Source: Peptostreptococcaceae bacterium pGA-8 (GTDB lineage: Bacteria; Bacillota; Clostridia; Peptostreptococcales; Anaerovoracaceae). From it: a stretch of DNA of 64,000 nt. The stretch is taken from positions 62,001-126,000 of the forward strand of contig FONK01000001.1 in the NCBI GenBank assembly GCA_900112915.1, read 5' to 3'. Shown here in pieces: positions 41,098-49,952 of this stretch. Each line of letters starts with the position of its first letter. The stretch's first letter is position 1. Both the position numbers and the translations under genes were made by a program. Below the pieces are notes generated by a model that was not told the DNA's origin, searched no databases, and worked only from the letters and a program-made list of their open reading frames with translations.

Positions 41098-42108
41098 ATG
41101 ATTTTGTCGATAGGAAAATTTATTCAAAATCAGATTTTAGGGATGAAGTGGCTCAATGATTTAATAGGATATGTATTAAAACTATTAAATATTGATGTAA
41201 CTAGTAAATGGGGTGCATCTGTACAATTTTTCATTTATGACGTGATTAAAATTGGTATCTTATTATGTACTTTGATTTTTATTATTTCGTATATTCAAAG
41301 TTATTTTCCACCTGAACGAAGTAAAAAAATATTATCAAAGTTTAGGGGAATTTGGGCGAATATTATGTCTGCACTTTTAGGTACAGTTACTCCATTTTGC
41401 TCTTGCTCATCTATTCCACTTTTTATAGGTTTTACATCAGCTGGACTTCCATTAGGAGTTACTTTTAGTTTTTTAATTTCATCACCTATGGTTGATCTTG
41501 GCTCTTTGGTACTTCTTATGAGCATATTTGGAGCTAAGGTTGCAATAGTCTATGTTTTATTTGGACTTTTGATCGCCGTTGTTGGAGGAATGATAATTGA
41601 AAAGCTTGGGCTGGAAAATGAAGTTGAAGATTTTATAATGAATTCACCAAAAGGAATTGAGCTTGAAGATGCACAAATTGGAAAAAGAGAGAGAGTAATA
41701 TTTGCGAAGAATGCAGTAGTAGAAACCTTTAAAAAAGTGTTTCCGTATATTCTTGCTGGTGTTGGAATTGGAGCAATTATTCACAACTGGATTCCGCAAG
41801 CATTAATAGAAAAGGTACTTGGAGGGAACAATCCATTTGGTGTGATTTTAGCAACATTAGTAGGTGTGCCAATGTATGCTGATATTTTTGGAACTATTCC
41901 AATTGCAGAAGCTCTACTTTCAAAAGGAGCAATGCTTGGAACAGTTTTAGCTTTTATGATGGGCGTAACTACACTCAGTTTGCCATCAATGATCATGTTA
42001 AGAAAAGCAATTAAACCAAAGTTGCTGTATGTGTTTATCGCCATAACGACTATAGGAATCGTAATAGTAGGATACATTTTCAATGTGTTACAAAATATAT
42101 TTATCTAA
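41098..42108 (+). CDS. arsP: ArsP-like permease (DUF318 family)
   Basis: A 336-residue membrane protein with about eight hydrophobic segments. T-P-F-C-S-C-S-S-I-P-L-F near residue 98 is the cysteine signature of the ArsP/DUF318 permeases. A second conserved P-M-Y-A-D-I-F-G-T-I-P near residue 259 repeats the helix break. ArsP proteins export trivalent organoarsenicals; other DUF318 members have no known cargo. AGGAGG precedes ATG 41098. It lies directly before the redox protein, an arrangement seen in many Firmicute ars operons. Confidence 0.85.
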   Translation: MILSIGKFIQNQILGMKWLNDLIGYVLKLLNIDVTSKWGASVQFFIYDVIKIGILLCTLIFIISYIQSYFPPERSKKILSKFRGIWANIMSALLGTVTPFCSCSSIPLFIGFTSAGLPLGVTFSFLISSPMVDLGSLVLLMSIFGAKVAIVYVLFGLLIAVVGGMIIEKLGLENEVEDFIMNSPKGIELEDAQIGKRERVIFAKNAVVETFKKVFPYILAGVGIGAIIHNWIPQALIEKVLGGNNPFGVILATLVGVPMYADIFGTIPIAEALLSKGAMLGTVLAFMMGVTTLSLPSMIMLRKAIKPKLLYVFIAITTIGIVIVGYIFNVLQNIFI

Positions 42109-42120
42109 GGAGGAATAAAA

Positions 42121-42429
42121 ATGTTATTTAAGAAAAAAGCTTGTTGTAATCAAGTATCAGAGCAAGGAGAAAGTAAGATTGAAGAAAAAGGAATCTATGT
42201 ATTAGGTTCAGGATGCTCTAAATGCAATGCTTTAGAGAACAATGTTAGAGAAGCTTTAACTAGACTAGACGTTAAAGAAGAAATAAAGCACATAAGAGAT
42301 TTTTCGGTTATTGCATCTATGGGTGTTATGACTACACCTGCACTTGTGATTGACAATAAGGTTGTAAGTTATGGTAAAGTTCTAAATCCGGATGAATGTG
42401 TAGAGCTTATAAAAAACTCAAGAGGATAA
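42121..42429 (+). CDS. Thioredoxin-like redox-active disulfide protein
   Basis: A 102-residue protein of the TM0996/MTH895 thioredoxin-like family. The active site C-S-K-C lies near residues 35-38 after V-L-G-S-G, and the cis-proline region T-T-P-A-L-V-I-D is near 78. A Cys-Cys pair sits at residues 8-9. Such proteins accompany ArsP-type permeases and may feed electrons to ArsC or handle thiol-bound arsenic; the exact role is not known. AAGGAGG stands before ATG 42121. Confidence 0.8.
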   Translation: MLFKKKACCNQVSEQGESKIEEKGIYVLGSGCSKCNALENNVREALTRLDVKEEIKHIRDFSVIASMGVMTTPALVIDNKVVSYGKVLNPDECVELIKNSRG

Positions 42430-42433
42430 CAAT

Positions 42434-42841
42434 ATGAAAATAAAAGTTGCTTTTGTATGCGTACACAATTCTTGTAGAAGCCAAATTGCTGAGGCTTTGG
42501 CTAAAAAATTTGGCTCAAATCTTCTCGAAGTATATTCATCTGGAACTAAGCTTAAGGATAGAATCAACCAAGATGCAGTAAGGTTAATGAAAAATTTGTA
42601 TGATATTGATATGGAAAAAACTCAAAAACCTAAATTATTAGATGAAATACCTGAGGTGGACTATTTAATAACGATGGGATGTAACGTGGTATGCCCAGTT
42701 CTTCCATATAAATATAAAAAAGTTGATTGGGGACTTGATGATCCAACAGGAAAATCAGATGAAGAATTTACAAAAGTCATAGAAGAAATTGAAAGAAAGG
42801 TACTTGATTTAATTGAAGAAGTCAGGGAATGGGAAAAATAG
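42434..42841 (+). CDS. arsC: Arsenate reductase, LMW phosphatase type
   Basis: A 135-residue ArsC of the thioredoxin-coupled family. The P-loop is C-V-H-N-S-C-R (Cys9 to Arg15), and Cys83 and Cys87 in M-G-C-N-V-V-C-P are the resolving pair. D-D-P-T-G-K near residue 99 holds the general acid. It reduces arsenate to arsenite for export by the neighbouring transporter. It starts four bases after the previous stop region, and its stop meets the TTG start of ACR3. Confidence 0.92.
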   Translation: MKIKVAFVCVHNSCRSQIAEALAKKFGSNLLEVYSSGTKLKDRINQDAVRLMKNLYDIDMEKTQKPKLLDEIPEVDYLITMGCNVVCPVLPYKYKKVDWGLDDPTGKSDEEFTKVIEEIERKVLDLIEEVREWEK

Positions 42842-43879
42842 TTGAAAAAGCAAGAGATAAGTTTTTTTGAAAAAAATCTAACATTTTGGGTTTTAATTTG
42901 CATGGTTATTGGTGTTTTAATTGGTCGTTTCATTCCAGGTATTCCTAATGCTTTGGGAAAACTAGAGTTTTATAATGTATCAATACCAACAACAATACTA
43001 CTTTGGATTATGATTTATCCTATGATGTTAAAGATTGATTTTAAGAGTGTTAAAGATATAGGAAAGAATCCAAAGGGTCTATTTATAACATGGTTTGTTA
43101 ACTGGATTGTAAAACCATTTACTATGTATTTAATCGCAAGTTTATTTTTCTTTATTATATATAAAGGATTTATCAGTAAGGAACTTGCTTCAGAGTATTT
43201 AGCAGGTGCGGTATTATTGGGAGCAGCTCCATGTACAGCAATGGTTTTTGTATGGAGTAAATTAACCAAAGGTGATAGTGCATATACTCTAGTACAAGTA
43301 GCAAGTAATGATTTGATAATATTAATTGCCTATATTCCAATAGTAAGTTTTCTTTTAAAAATAGGTAACATAAGCATACCTTGGGAAACACTACTTTTAT
43401 CAATTTTGCTCTTTATTGTTGTTCCTCTGATTTTGAGTATGATAACTAGGAATTTGATTATAAAAAAACAAGGAGAGGATTATTTAAATAGTAAATTCAT
43501 TCCTGCATTTGATAAATATACTATGGTAGGGCTTCTGCTTACATTGATCATCATTTTTTCCTTTCAGGGTGAGAAAATTATTAATCAACCATTAAATATT
43601 ATCTTAATAGCCATGCCACTTATATTGCAGACTTTATTTATCTTTGGAATAACTTTTTTGATGGCGTATTACGCTAAATTACCATATTCTATAGCTGCAC
43701 CTTGCGGTATGATAGGAGCATCTAATTTCTTTGAACTTGCTGTAGCAGTAGCGATTTCACTTTTTGGGTTGTCCTCTGGGGCAACGCTGGCAACTGTAGT
43801 AGGTGTATTGGTTGAAGTTCCGGTTATGCTTATGTTAGTAAAATTTGCAAATTCTATGGAATACAAATTCAAAGTTTAA
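42842..43879 (+). CDS. acr3: ACR3-type arsenite efflux transporter
   Basis: A 345-residue transporter with ten hydrophobic segments. A-A-P-C-T-A-M-V-F-V-W-S near residue 129 holds the conserved Cys of ACR3 pumps, and A-A-P-C-G-M-I-G-A-S-N-F-F-E-L-A near 284 the second inverted repeat with its Glu. It exports arsenite using the proton gradient. The start is TTG 42842, directly after the arsC stop, which suggests coupling. It is the last gene of the ars operon and is followed by a strong terminator. Confidence 0.92.
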   Translation: MKKQEISFFEKNLTFWVLICMVIGVLIGRFIPGIPNALGKLEFYNVSIPTTILLWIMIYPMMLKIDFKSVKDIGKNPKGLFITWFVNWIVKPFTMYLIASLFFFIIYKGFISKELASEYLAGAVLLGAAPCTAMVFVWSKLTKGDSAYTLVQVASNDLIILIAYIPIVSFLLKIGNISIPWETLLLSILLFIVVPLILSMITRNLIIKKQGEDYLNSKFIPAFDKYTMVGLLLTLIIIFSFQGEKIINQPLNIILIAMPLILQTLFIFGITFLMAYYAKLPYSIAAPCGMIGASNFFELAVAVAISLFGLSSGATLATVVGVLVEVPVMLMLVKFANSMEYKFKV

Positions 43880-43903
43880 AATTTTTTGGACTATAAAAAT
43901 AAG

Positions 43904-43930
43904 AAGGACGGTATCGATACCGTCCTTTTT
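43904..43930 (+). terminator. ars operon terminator
   Basis: A perfect 24-base palindrome (43904-43927, arms AAGGACGGTATC and GATACCGTCCTT) followed by T5. The next bases are CTATGCCC, the same post-terminator sequence as in the phage. Confidence 0.85.
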
Positions 43931-43948
43931 CTATGCCCAAATATAAAA

Positions 43949-43990
43949 AGTTTCAGAGTACAGAGGAATAGTTTCAGAGTACAAAGGAAA
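43949..43990 (+). repeat. 21-bp tandem repeat beside the hsdM junction
   Basis: AGTTTCAGAGTACAGAGGAA (43949 onward) is repeated at 43970 with two changes in 21 bases, and a third AGTTT begins at 43991. It lies between the ars terminator and truncated hsdM. It may be part of a recombination arm; no gene covers it. Confidence 0.6.
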
Positions 43991-44019
43991 AGTTTAATTG
44001 TATCAAAGACAGTAAGAAA

Positions 44020-46011
44020 CTAGATCCGTTCTGTGGGACAGGTGGATTTTTGATTGAGAGTTTTAGACATATTTATAATAATATGGCAAGAACAGAGGCT
44101 AATTTGAAAATATTGAGAGAAAAGACAGTATACGGGAATGAAATTACTAATACTGCTCGAATAACTAAAATGAACATGATTCTTGCTGGAGATGGTCATA
44201 GCAATATTAAAATGATGGATAGCCTGGCAAATCCAGTTGATGGTAAATCAACGTATTTTGATGAAAAAGGAGAAGAGCATCACAACGGATATGATATTGT
44301 GTTGGCAAATATGCCATATTCTCAAAAAACTAAATATGGCAATCTTTATGATTTGCCGAGCAATAGCGGAGATAGTATTTGTGTTCAACATTGTATTAAA
44401 GCTGTGAATAGTGCTTCTGAAAATGGAAGAATTGCACTTGTTGTTCCTGAAGGATTTTTATTCCGTAAAGATTTAACTAAAACCAGGGAATATTTGTTAG
44501 AAAACTGTCAGCTACAAAGTGTGATATCACTCCCACAAGGTGTGTTTTTGCCATATACAGGAGTGAAAACAGATATAATCTATGCAACAAAAGTGAATAG
44601 AAAATTAAAAATTTCTGAAAAGCGAAGTGATTTTTGGTACTTTGATGTAAAAAGTGATGGATACACATTAGATAATCACAGAAGGAAGATAGATACCCCA
44701 AGCGATTTAAATAAGTACGAGGAATATCGAAAATTAGATAAAGATCAATCTGAAGATATGCTTAAAGTTGGATTTGAGATAGTTCCGTTTGATAAGGTAC
44801 GTAAAAATTCGAATATTTTAGTTGGGAGCAGATACCGAGAGTTTAAATCAATATCAAAATTTGAAATTGCTAAATTTCAGGATATTGCAACTATAACACG
44901 TGGAGTCAATTATAAAAAAAATCAACAAAGCACATTTAGGACTTCGAATATAATATTACCAGCAGATAATATAAATTTATCTGGAGAATTGCGAATTGAA
45001 AAAGAAATATTTGTGGATAATACTGTAACTTTGTCAGATGATAAAAAATTAAAAAAAGGTGACATTTTTATATGTATGTCTAGTGGAAGCAAAGAACATA
45101 TTGGAAAAGTAGCTTATATTAATGAAGATACAAATTATTACGCTGGAGGATTTATGGGGATAATTCGTACCAATCCTCAATATTGCTTGTCAAAATTTTT
45201 ATATTTTTATTTGTTAACTTCAAAGAAGTTTAGAGAGGAAATTAAGTTATTAACACAGGGGGCAAATATTAATAATATTAGTAGTACTATAAACTTAGTG
45301 GAAATTCCACTTCCTTCTATAGAAATTCAGAAACAAATTGTTGATGAACTTGATGGATATATGGAAATAATTAAAGGCGCTAATAAAATTATAAGGAATT
45401 ATATTCCAAAGTTGCCAGAGTATAAAGAAAGTACAAGAACATTATTAAATGATGTGGAATTATTTGAAATTGTAGGTGGAGGAACTCCTGATACAAAAAA
45501 TCAAGATTATTGGAATGGCGATATTAGTTGGATTACATTGGCAGATTTACCACAAGAACAGTATATAACTGTTATTAATGATTCTGAACGTAAAGTTACA
45601 AAGTTAGGATTAGATCATTCTAATGCAAAAGTTTTACCTGTAGGCGCAATAGTCGTTTCCACTAGAGCAACTATTGGACGAGTAGGTATTACAAAAACAC
45701 CATTAGCCACAAACCAGGGATTTAAGAGTATTATAGTTAAAAATACAGATATGGTATTGCCAGAATTTTTGGCATTATTATTACGAGAAAAAACAGCAGA
45801 AATGGAATTTCTAGCAAGTGGAGCAACTTTTAAAGAAATTTCAAAATCTAATTTTGAAAAAATTGAAGTAGTGTTGCCATCGGTAGATGAACAAAAAAGG
45901 ATTTTATTGAAAATTCATGAAGAACAATCTTTAGTTGAACCAGCAAAAAAATTGATAGAAGTTTTTCAGAGCAAAATAGAAACTGTGATTAATAAAGTAT
46001 GGGGAGAATAA
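44020..46011 (+). pseudogene. hsdM-hsdS: Type I restriction HsdM-HsdS fusion, lacking its N-terminal part
   Basis: The open frame begins after a stop at 43969, and homology starts at L-D-P-F-C-G-T-G-G-F-L, motif I of HsdM, which normally lies about 170-200 residues into the protein. Motif IV is A-N-M-P-Y, a variant of N-P-P-Y/F. From about residue 270 the same frame continues as HsdS, with two target-recognition domains (T-R-G-V-N-Y and G-G-G-T-P-D-T) each closed by a conserved helix. The helical HsdM N-domain is missing, and the first start codon, TTG 44050, is inside motif I, so it should not methylate. The break point suggests insertion of the phage/ars element. Confidence 0.8.
44031..44041. 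other. Candidate right attachment core (CTGT-GGG-ACAG)
   Basis: A short palindrome, CTGTGGGACAG, within the first conserved codons of the truncated hsdM. Serine integrases cross over at a 2-base core between imperfect inverted arms. Only position and symmetry support this. Confidence 0.25.
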
Positions 46012-46013
46012 AT

Positions 46014-46802
46014 ATGGTAGAAGATCTGAGATATGAGGAGATTCCATACTTACAGGATATATTAGGCTACCTCCCAATTAAACCTGATGATGAAGAGGAT
46101 ATTATTAATTATATTGAAAATATAACAAATGTTGTTGCCGTAAATTACAAATATGAGCAATATCAGTTTGCGTATTTTGGGATGCATCTTTTGTTTATGA
46201 CTTATGTTTATTGCACCGCCTGGAAAATTGCTCAAATTGAAGTTGATAGATATAAGGATGCGATTGTTTTCGCACGTCCTTATAATGGAAGAGAACATGA
46301 TTTTAAAATTGAGGATGCAGATTCTATTTTTGTATATAGCTTAATGCCGGAGAAAGATATTTCTAAACTGTTTAAAATTATTGAGCTTGATAATTCACAA
46401 ATTTCAGGGATTGCGGATCTTATAGATACAAGAAATGATATGGCACATGCTTCAGGTAAGTTTTACATTCTTAATGAAGAAGGATTTGAAGTCAAGGCAA
46501 ATAGTATATTTACTTCAATTAAAAATATCCACAAACATATGAACAATCCTATTAGAAAGTGGTATCAAAAAGTAATATTGAGCTTTTGTATGGGGGAATA
46601 TGAAGGATATGACGATCCTAAAGATATAATAGTTGAGCAAATGATTCAGTCATTTAAGTTATCAATAAATGAATTGCTTATTTGTAATGAAATGAGCGTA
46701 AGCGGTCTAATATCTGCACATATAGGATTTAAAGATAAATTAAAGAACTTCAAAAAAGAAATAAAAGAATATTGTATTGAACTAGGATATATACAAGATT
46801 AA
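46014..46802 (+). CDS. HEPN-like protein coupled to the HsdMS gene
   Basis: A 262-residue helical protein. R140-N-D-M-A-H145 is an R-x4-H motif, the signature of HEPN ribonucleases, in the expected late helix (L-I-D-T-R-N-D-M-A-H-A-S-G-K). ATG 46014 follows GGGGAGAA just after the HsdMS stop, so both are in one operon. HEPN proteins linked to restriction systems can act as infection-triggered RNases or toxins; this use here is inference. With hsdM broken, a guard function would be uncoupled from methylation. Confidence 0.6.
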   Translation: MVEDLRYEEIPYLQDILGYLPIKPDDEEDIINYIENITNVVAVNYKYEQYQFAYFGMHLLFMTYVYCTAWKIAQIEVDRYKDAIVFARPYNGREHDFKIEDADSIFVYSLMPEKDISKLFKIIELDNSQISGIADLIDTRNDMAHASGKFYILNEEGFEVKANSIFTSIKNIHKHMNNPIRKWYQKVILSFCMGEYEGYDDPKDIIVEQMIQSFKLSINELLICNEMSVSGLISAHIGFKDKLKNFKKEIKEYCIELGYIQD

Positions 46803-46827
46803 TATTTTTAGACTACTTGGAACTGGG

Positions 46828-46981
46828 ACTGGGACGGGTAAAAAAATCTAAAAACGAGCTTAAATTAAACAAATTTCCCAGCACTCAACAAACGAAAACC
46901 CTTATTTTGAACTGTTTTGGATGAAGTGAACAGTAGAAAAAGAAGAGTGGGAATAACAGAAGCAAAAATGTTACTGTTGTG
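46828..46981. repeat. About 155-bp dispersed repeat, copy A
   Basis: Begins GGGACGGGTAAAAAAATC and ends AAATGTTACTG. The copy at 48757-48911 has the same length and order, with scattered substitutions. No convincing frame. The rest of the gap 46803-47111 is A+T-rich without recognised features. Confidence 0.7.
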
Positions 46982-47112
46982 AAAGCGTTGAAAACAGCGG
47001 GTTTTAGCGATTGAACGGTGTAAAAAACTCTTTCGTGATACTGTTTTGATACTAAAAAGCTGAAAAAGTTGGTTCAAAAGGGAGTTGTTGAATTTAGGTG
47101 AATTGTTTAGAA

Positions 47113-47142
47113 AGCCTTCCATCGTTATGGTGGGAGGCTTTT
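47113..47142 (+). terminator. Terminator upstream of the CPBP gene
   Basis: AGCCTTCCATC pairs with GGTGGGAGGCT through two G-U pairs and is followed by TTTTG. It shows that the CPBP gene starts downstream of 47142. Confidence 0.55.
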
Positions 47143-47178
47143 GTGGAAATAATGGGAATGGTAAATTGGGACGAGCGT

Positions 47179-47814
47179 ATGGACAATAAATATATCAAAT
47201 TAAATATCTTTCCAATTATTGCTGAGGTACTGTTTGTATTAGTATGCTTGCTATTTCAAGGATATTATATATACATCAATTTTTTGTTTTATGTAGTATT
47301 AGCAATTTATTTTTGGTTAAGAAAAGATTTTTCAATTAAAGAATGGTTAGCTTCTGTAAAAGGAGAAAATGCTTTTTGGAAGCAGGTGATGTTGACGATA
47401 TTCTTCTTTTGCCTTTCTTTCGTAGTTACAAATATCTTAGAAAATATGTTCCCATATCTTAGTACGGGAATGATTAATTTAAAAGCGGATAATTGGTTAA
47501 GTCTTATTTTATTTGCAGCATCTACAATGATATTGCCACCAATCGTAGAAGAAGTGTTTTATAGAAAGAACCTTATATCTTTTAAAAATGGGGGAATTTT
47601 AGTTTTGACAACATTGTTTAGCATGTTTGCATATGCTTTAGAACACACATTTACAATTTGGGGAGTTTTCTTATGCATGATATGGGCTTTGCCGTTAAGC
47701 ATTTCTTACATTAAAACTAAAAACATATATGTTACAATGACAGCACATTTTATATGTAATTTTGTTATAAACGGGATTGCTGTTGTTAAAATATGTGATT
47801 ATATATTGCATTGA
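47179..47814 (+). CDS. CPBP family intramembrane metalloprotease
   Basis: A 211-residue membrane protein with about six hydrophobic segments. P-P-I-V-E-E-V-F-Y-R has the E-E-x3-R motif (Glu124, Glu125, Arg129), E-H-T-F gives His156, and the last H-F-I-C-N gives the third motif. These are the CPBP/CAAX-type protease residues. In Gram-positives many CPBP proteins process or give immunity to peptide toxins; the substrate here is unknown. ATG 47179 is chosen because earlier starts overlap the terminator, but the ribosome site is weak. Confidence 0.8.
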   Translation: MDNKYIKLNIFPIIAEVLFVLVCLLFQGYYIYINFLFYVVLAIYFWLRKDFSIKEWLASVKGENAFWKQVMLTIFFFCLSFVVTNILENMFPYLSTGMINLKADNWLSLILFAASTMILPPIVEEVFYRKNLISFKNGGILVLTTLFSMFAYALEHTFTIWGVFLCMIWALPLSISYIKTKNIYVTMTAHFICNFVINGIAVVKICDYILH

Positions 47815-47844
47815 TTATCTGTACAAAACAATATTTACATTATT

Positions 47845-47892
47845 AAAGCACATAACTTTAAGACCTAAAAATCTTTCAGCTATGTGCTTTTT
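47845..47892 (+). terminator. Terminator after the CPBP gene
   Basis: AAAGCACATA (47845-47854) pairs perfectly with TATGTGCTTT (47881-47890), followed by TTT. The loop is 26 bases. Confidence 0.7.
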
Positions 47893-48040
47893 CTGTGCCT
47901 ACTTTATATCCAGCGGAATAATTTATTCTGTATGGAAATGATCAGGTTCTTTCAAATATTCTTTATTTACATGTAGTGCAGTGGAAATGTTTTTAAAGAC
48001 TTCATATGAATGGCTTTTCATGAAAGTGAATAGTGAAAAT

Positions 48041-48267
48041 ATTGAGACTCATGTTATGTATGGCTTAGAAAAATTTCATGTATTGGGAACCATTACATGA
48101 GAAGAATATTGTGATATTGTTTAACATGATTTTGGAGAACTGTTGCAGGAGTAGGGTATCAAATAGGAGTTATCTACAAAAGCGATATTAATGATATGAA
48201 GAAATCTATTAAAGAATTCTCAAAAAAGCAGGGGGCTATACATTCGCTGCTGAAGAGGCGTAAATGA
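48041..48267 (+). pseudogene. Decayed small gene(s)
   Basis: Read from 48041, the frame gives M-Y-G-L-E-K-F-H-V-L-G-T-I-T, stop, E-E-Y-C-D-I-V, stop, then H-D-F-G-E-L-L-Q-E. A second frame nearby ends K-S-I-K-E-F-S-K-K-Q-G-A. Two in-frame stops and a frameshift show a broken gene. The family is not recognised. The remainder of 47893-48381 is A+T-rich without features. Confidence 0.4.
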
Positions 48268-48381
48268 TTTAGCAGAATTTTAACATTATTAGTCTCTAAA
48301 TTTAACACTTTAAAAATAAGGACAAAAATGCTATTATATTTGTAAAGTAACTTCATAGACTTGTAATTAAGGAGTGAATAT

Positions 48382-48594
48382 ATGAAAGTCAGTTATAATG
48401 GATTGTGGAAAATTTTGATAGATAAAAATATGAACAAAAAAGATTTGGCAATGGCTTGTGAATTATCTCCTGCAACCATATCTAAAATGGGCAGAGGAGA
48501 GTTTGTCAGCATGGATGTTTTATATCGCATCGGAACCAAATTAGGTGTCGATTTTGGTGATATGGTTTCGATTATAAAGCATGAAAAGAAATAA
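48382..48594 (+). CDS. XRE/Cro-type regulator (70 aa)
   Basis: A 70-residue HTH protein. N-K-K-D-L-A-M-A-C-E-L-S-P-A-T-I-S-K-M is the helix-turn-helix, and V-L-Y-R-I-G-T-K-L-G-V-D-F-G-D-M is the last helix. Short regulators of exactly this kind often control restriction-modification operons. It may once have controlled the hsd genes or something lost. AAGGAGTG precedes ATG 48382. A perfect hairpin follows its stop. Confidence 0.8.
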   Translation: MKVSYNGLWKILIDKNMNKKDLAMACELSPATISKMGRGEFVSMDVLYRIGTKLGVDFGDMVSIIKHEKK

Positions 48595-48625
48595 ATCTTG
48601 AGGTGACAAAATGTTACCTCAAGAT
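48595..48625 (+). terminator. 14-bp hairpin after the XRE gene
   Basis: ATCTTGAGGTGACA (48595-48608) pairs with TGTTACCTCAAGAT (48612-48625) with one G-T pair and an AAA loop. There is no T-run, so termination is uncertain; it could be the operator of the regulator. Confidence 0.5.
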
Positions 48626-48756
48626 AAGGTAGAACTGACTGGTAACAGGCTGTGACCGGTTTAAAGAGAAGGTGGAGGCACTTATGGCAGAAGATATAAA
48701 ATTAATGAGATCGGTGACCTATCAATAGTTTGGAGTTGTATTACTATCTGAAGCTG

Positions 48757-48911
48757 TGATTGGAACGGGTAAAAAATCTAAAAACGAGCTTAAACTGAAC
48801 GAACTCCCCGGCACAAAACAGACAAAAAACTTTATTCTGAACGGGTTTGAATGTAGCGAACGGTAGAAAAAGAAGAGTGGGAATAACAGAAGCAAATATG
48901 TTACTGCTGTA
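48757..48911. repeat. About 155-bp dispersed repeat, copy B
   Basis: Second copy of the element at 46828: GGAACGGGTAAAAAATC, AAAACGAGCTTAAACTGAAC and AGAAGAGTGGGAATAACAGA are shared blocks. The surrounding 48626-49075 holds no other recognisable feature. Confidence 0.7.
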
Positions 48912-49075
48912 AAGTTGTTAAACTTAAGTAAACTCTCTTAAAATCATTCTGCAATATGGCAGTGTATTATTTAAATGATAAATCAATATAAAAATAAACA
49001 AAGTTTAATAAAATAGCAATAAGAATTATATATGGAGGAGTTGAATCTAATTTTTATTAAATTCACAATAATGGA

Positions 49076-49918
49076 ATGAAAGATTTAATAGATTCATTTT
49101 TAGAATTTGAAGTAATAAATTGTTGCTCAATGGGAAGCCTAGGATTTCCATACAATAGTCAAGGCGATAGTGTTGAACGGGCGGTGGCTGGATTTGAATC
49201 ATATTATTCAGGAAATAAGTCCATCGATTATTATTTGAAGAATTACATAAAAGGAAATGGTGCTTTTAAACAAAACGAAGATTCTTTCAACCACCAATTT
49301 ACAATAGCTATTGTAAAAATTAGAGATTTTTTAATCAATTATATAGAGCATTTTAGAAATATTGAAAAGCCGGACATTCCTACGTTATTTGCATCATCTG
49401 TATCTTTTTTCAGAATGGAAAACAGTTTTAAAGGCGCTTTGATTTGCATGAAAACAGGCTTGACTTTTGAAGCACTTTCTCTGGAACGAAATATTCTAGA
49501 GCAGATAGCCTGGATCTATAAAGTACACGATTATGACGGAGACTTCTTTGAACTTAAGTCTAATAAATGCATAGGGCAATTAGCAACATTATTTGATAAA
49601 GCAGGGAAATTATACGGAGTCCTAAGTGATTATTTGCATATTAATCCCAAAATCACGACTAAGTATGTAAATTTTGAAGCGGAGGGCGGATCTGTTATAA
49701 TGTTTAATCCGGATAATTTAATTGAATCAATGGGAACATTACTTACATTGATGGATTGGTATTTTGTAATGGCTGAAATTATTTACTTTGATCTATTAGA
49801 AGAGCGATTCTTTATCAATAAAGATAAAAGTTTAAATAAAAATAGACCAAGCCTAAAATTAAAAAACGAGATTTTGGAATCACTCGTTACAGCTTATCAA
49901 AAGGATATAGAATATTAA
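49076..49918 (+). CDS. Hypothetical protein (280 aa)
   Basis: A 280-residue soluble, mostly helical protein. The middle, A-L-S-L-E-R-N-I-L-E-Q-I-A-W-I-Y, and L-S-D-Y-L-H-I-N-P-K near residue 187 recall the layout of DUF5677-like proteins (an R...E helix and an S-x-Y-x-H motif). That resemblance is weak and no function is assigned. ATG 49076 has only a weak GGA upstream; a strong TGGAGGAG at 49033-49040 is too far, which may point to an altered 5' end. The HAD gene begins 34 bases downstream. Confidence 0.6.
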   Translation: MKDLIDSFLEFEVINCCSMGSLGFPYNSQGDSVERAVAGFESYYSGNKSIDYYLKNYIKGNGAFKQNEDSFNHQFTIAIVKIRDFLINYIEHFRNIEKPDIPTLFASSVSFFRMENSFKGALICMKTGLTFEALSLERNILEQIAWIYKVHDYDGDFFELKSNKCIGQLATLFDKAGKLYGVLSDYLHINPKITTKYVNFEAEGGSVIMFNPDNLIESMGTLLTLMDWYFVMAEIIYFDLLEERFFINKDKSLNKNRPSLKLKNEILESLVTAYQKDIEY

Positions 49919-49952
49919 CCATAAGTATATTGTAGTAGAAAGGATAACGAAA

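Noticed and set aside
46865-47122. 85-codon minus-strand frame in repeat copy A
   Set aside because: Copy B does not keep the frame, so the repeat is not selected as coding.
49033-49079. 12-codon leader frame (TTG 49041) coupled to the gene at 49076
   Set aside because: The strong GGAGGAG touches the TTG without a spacer, so initiation there is unlikely.
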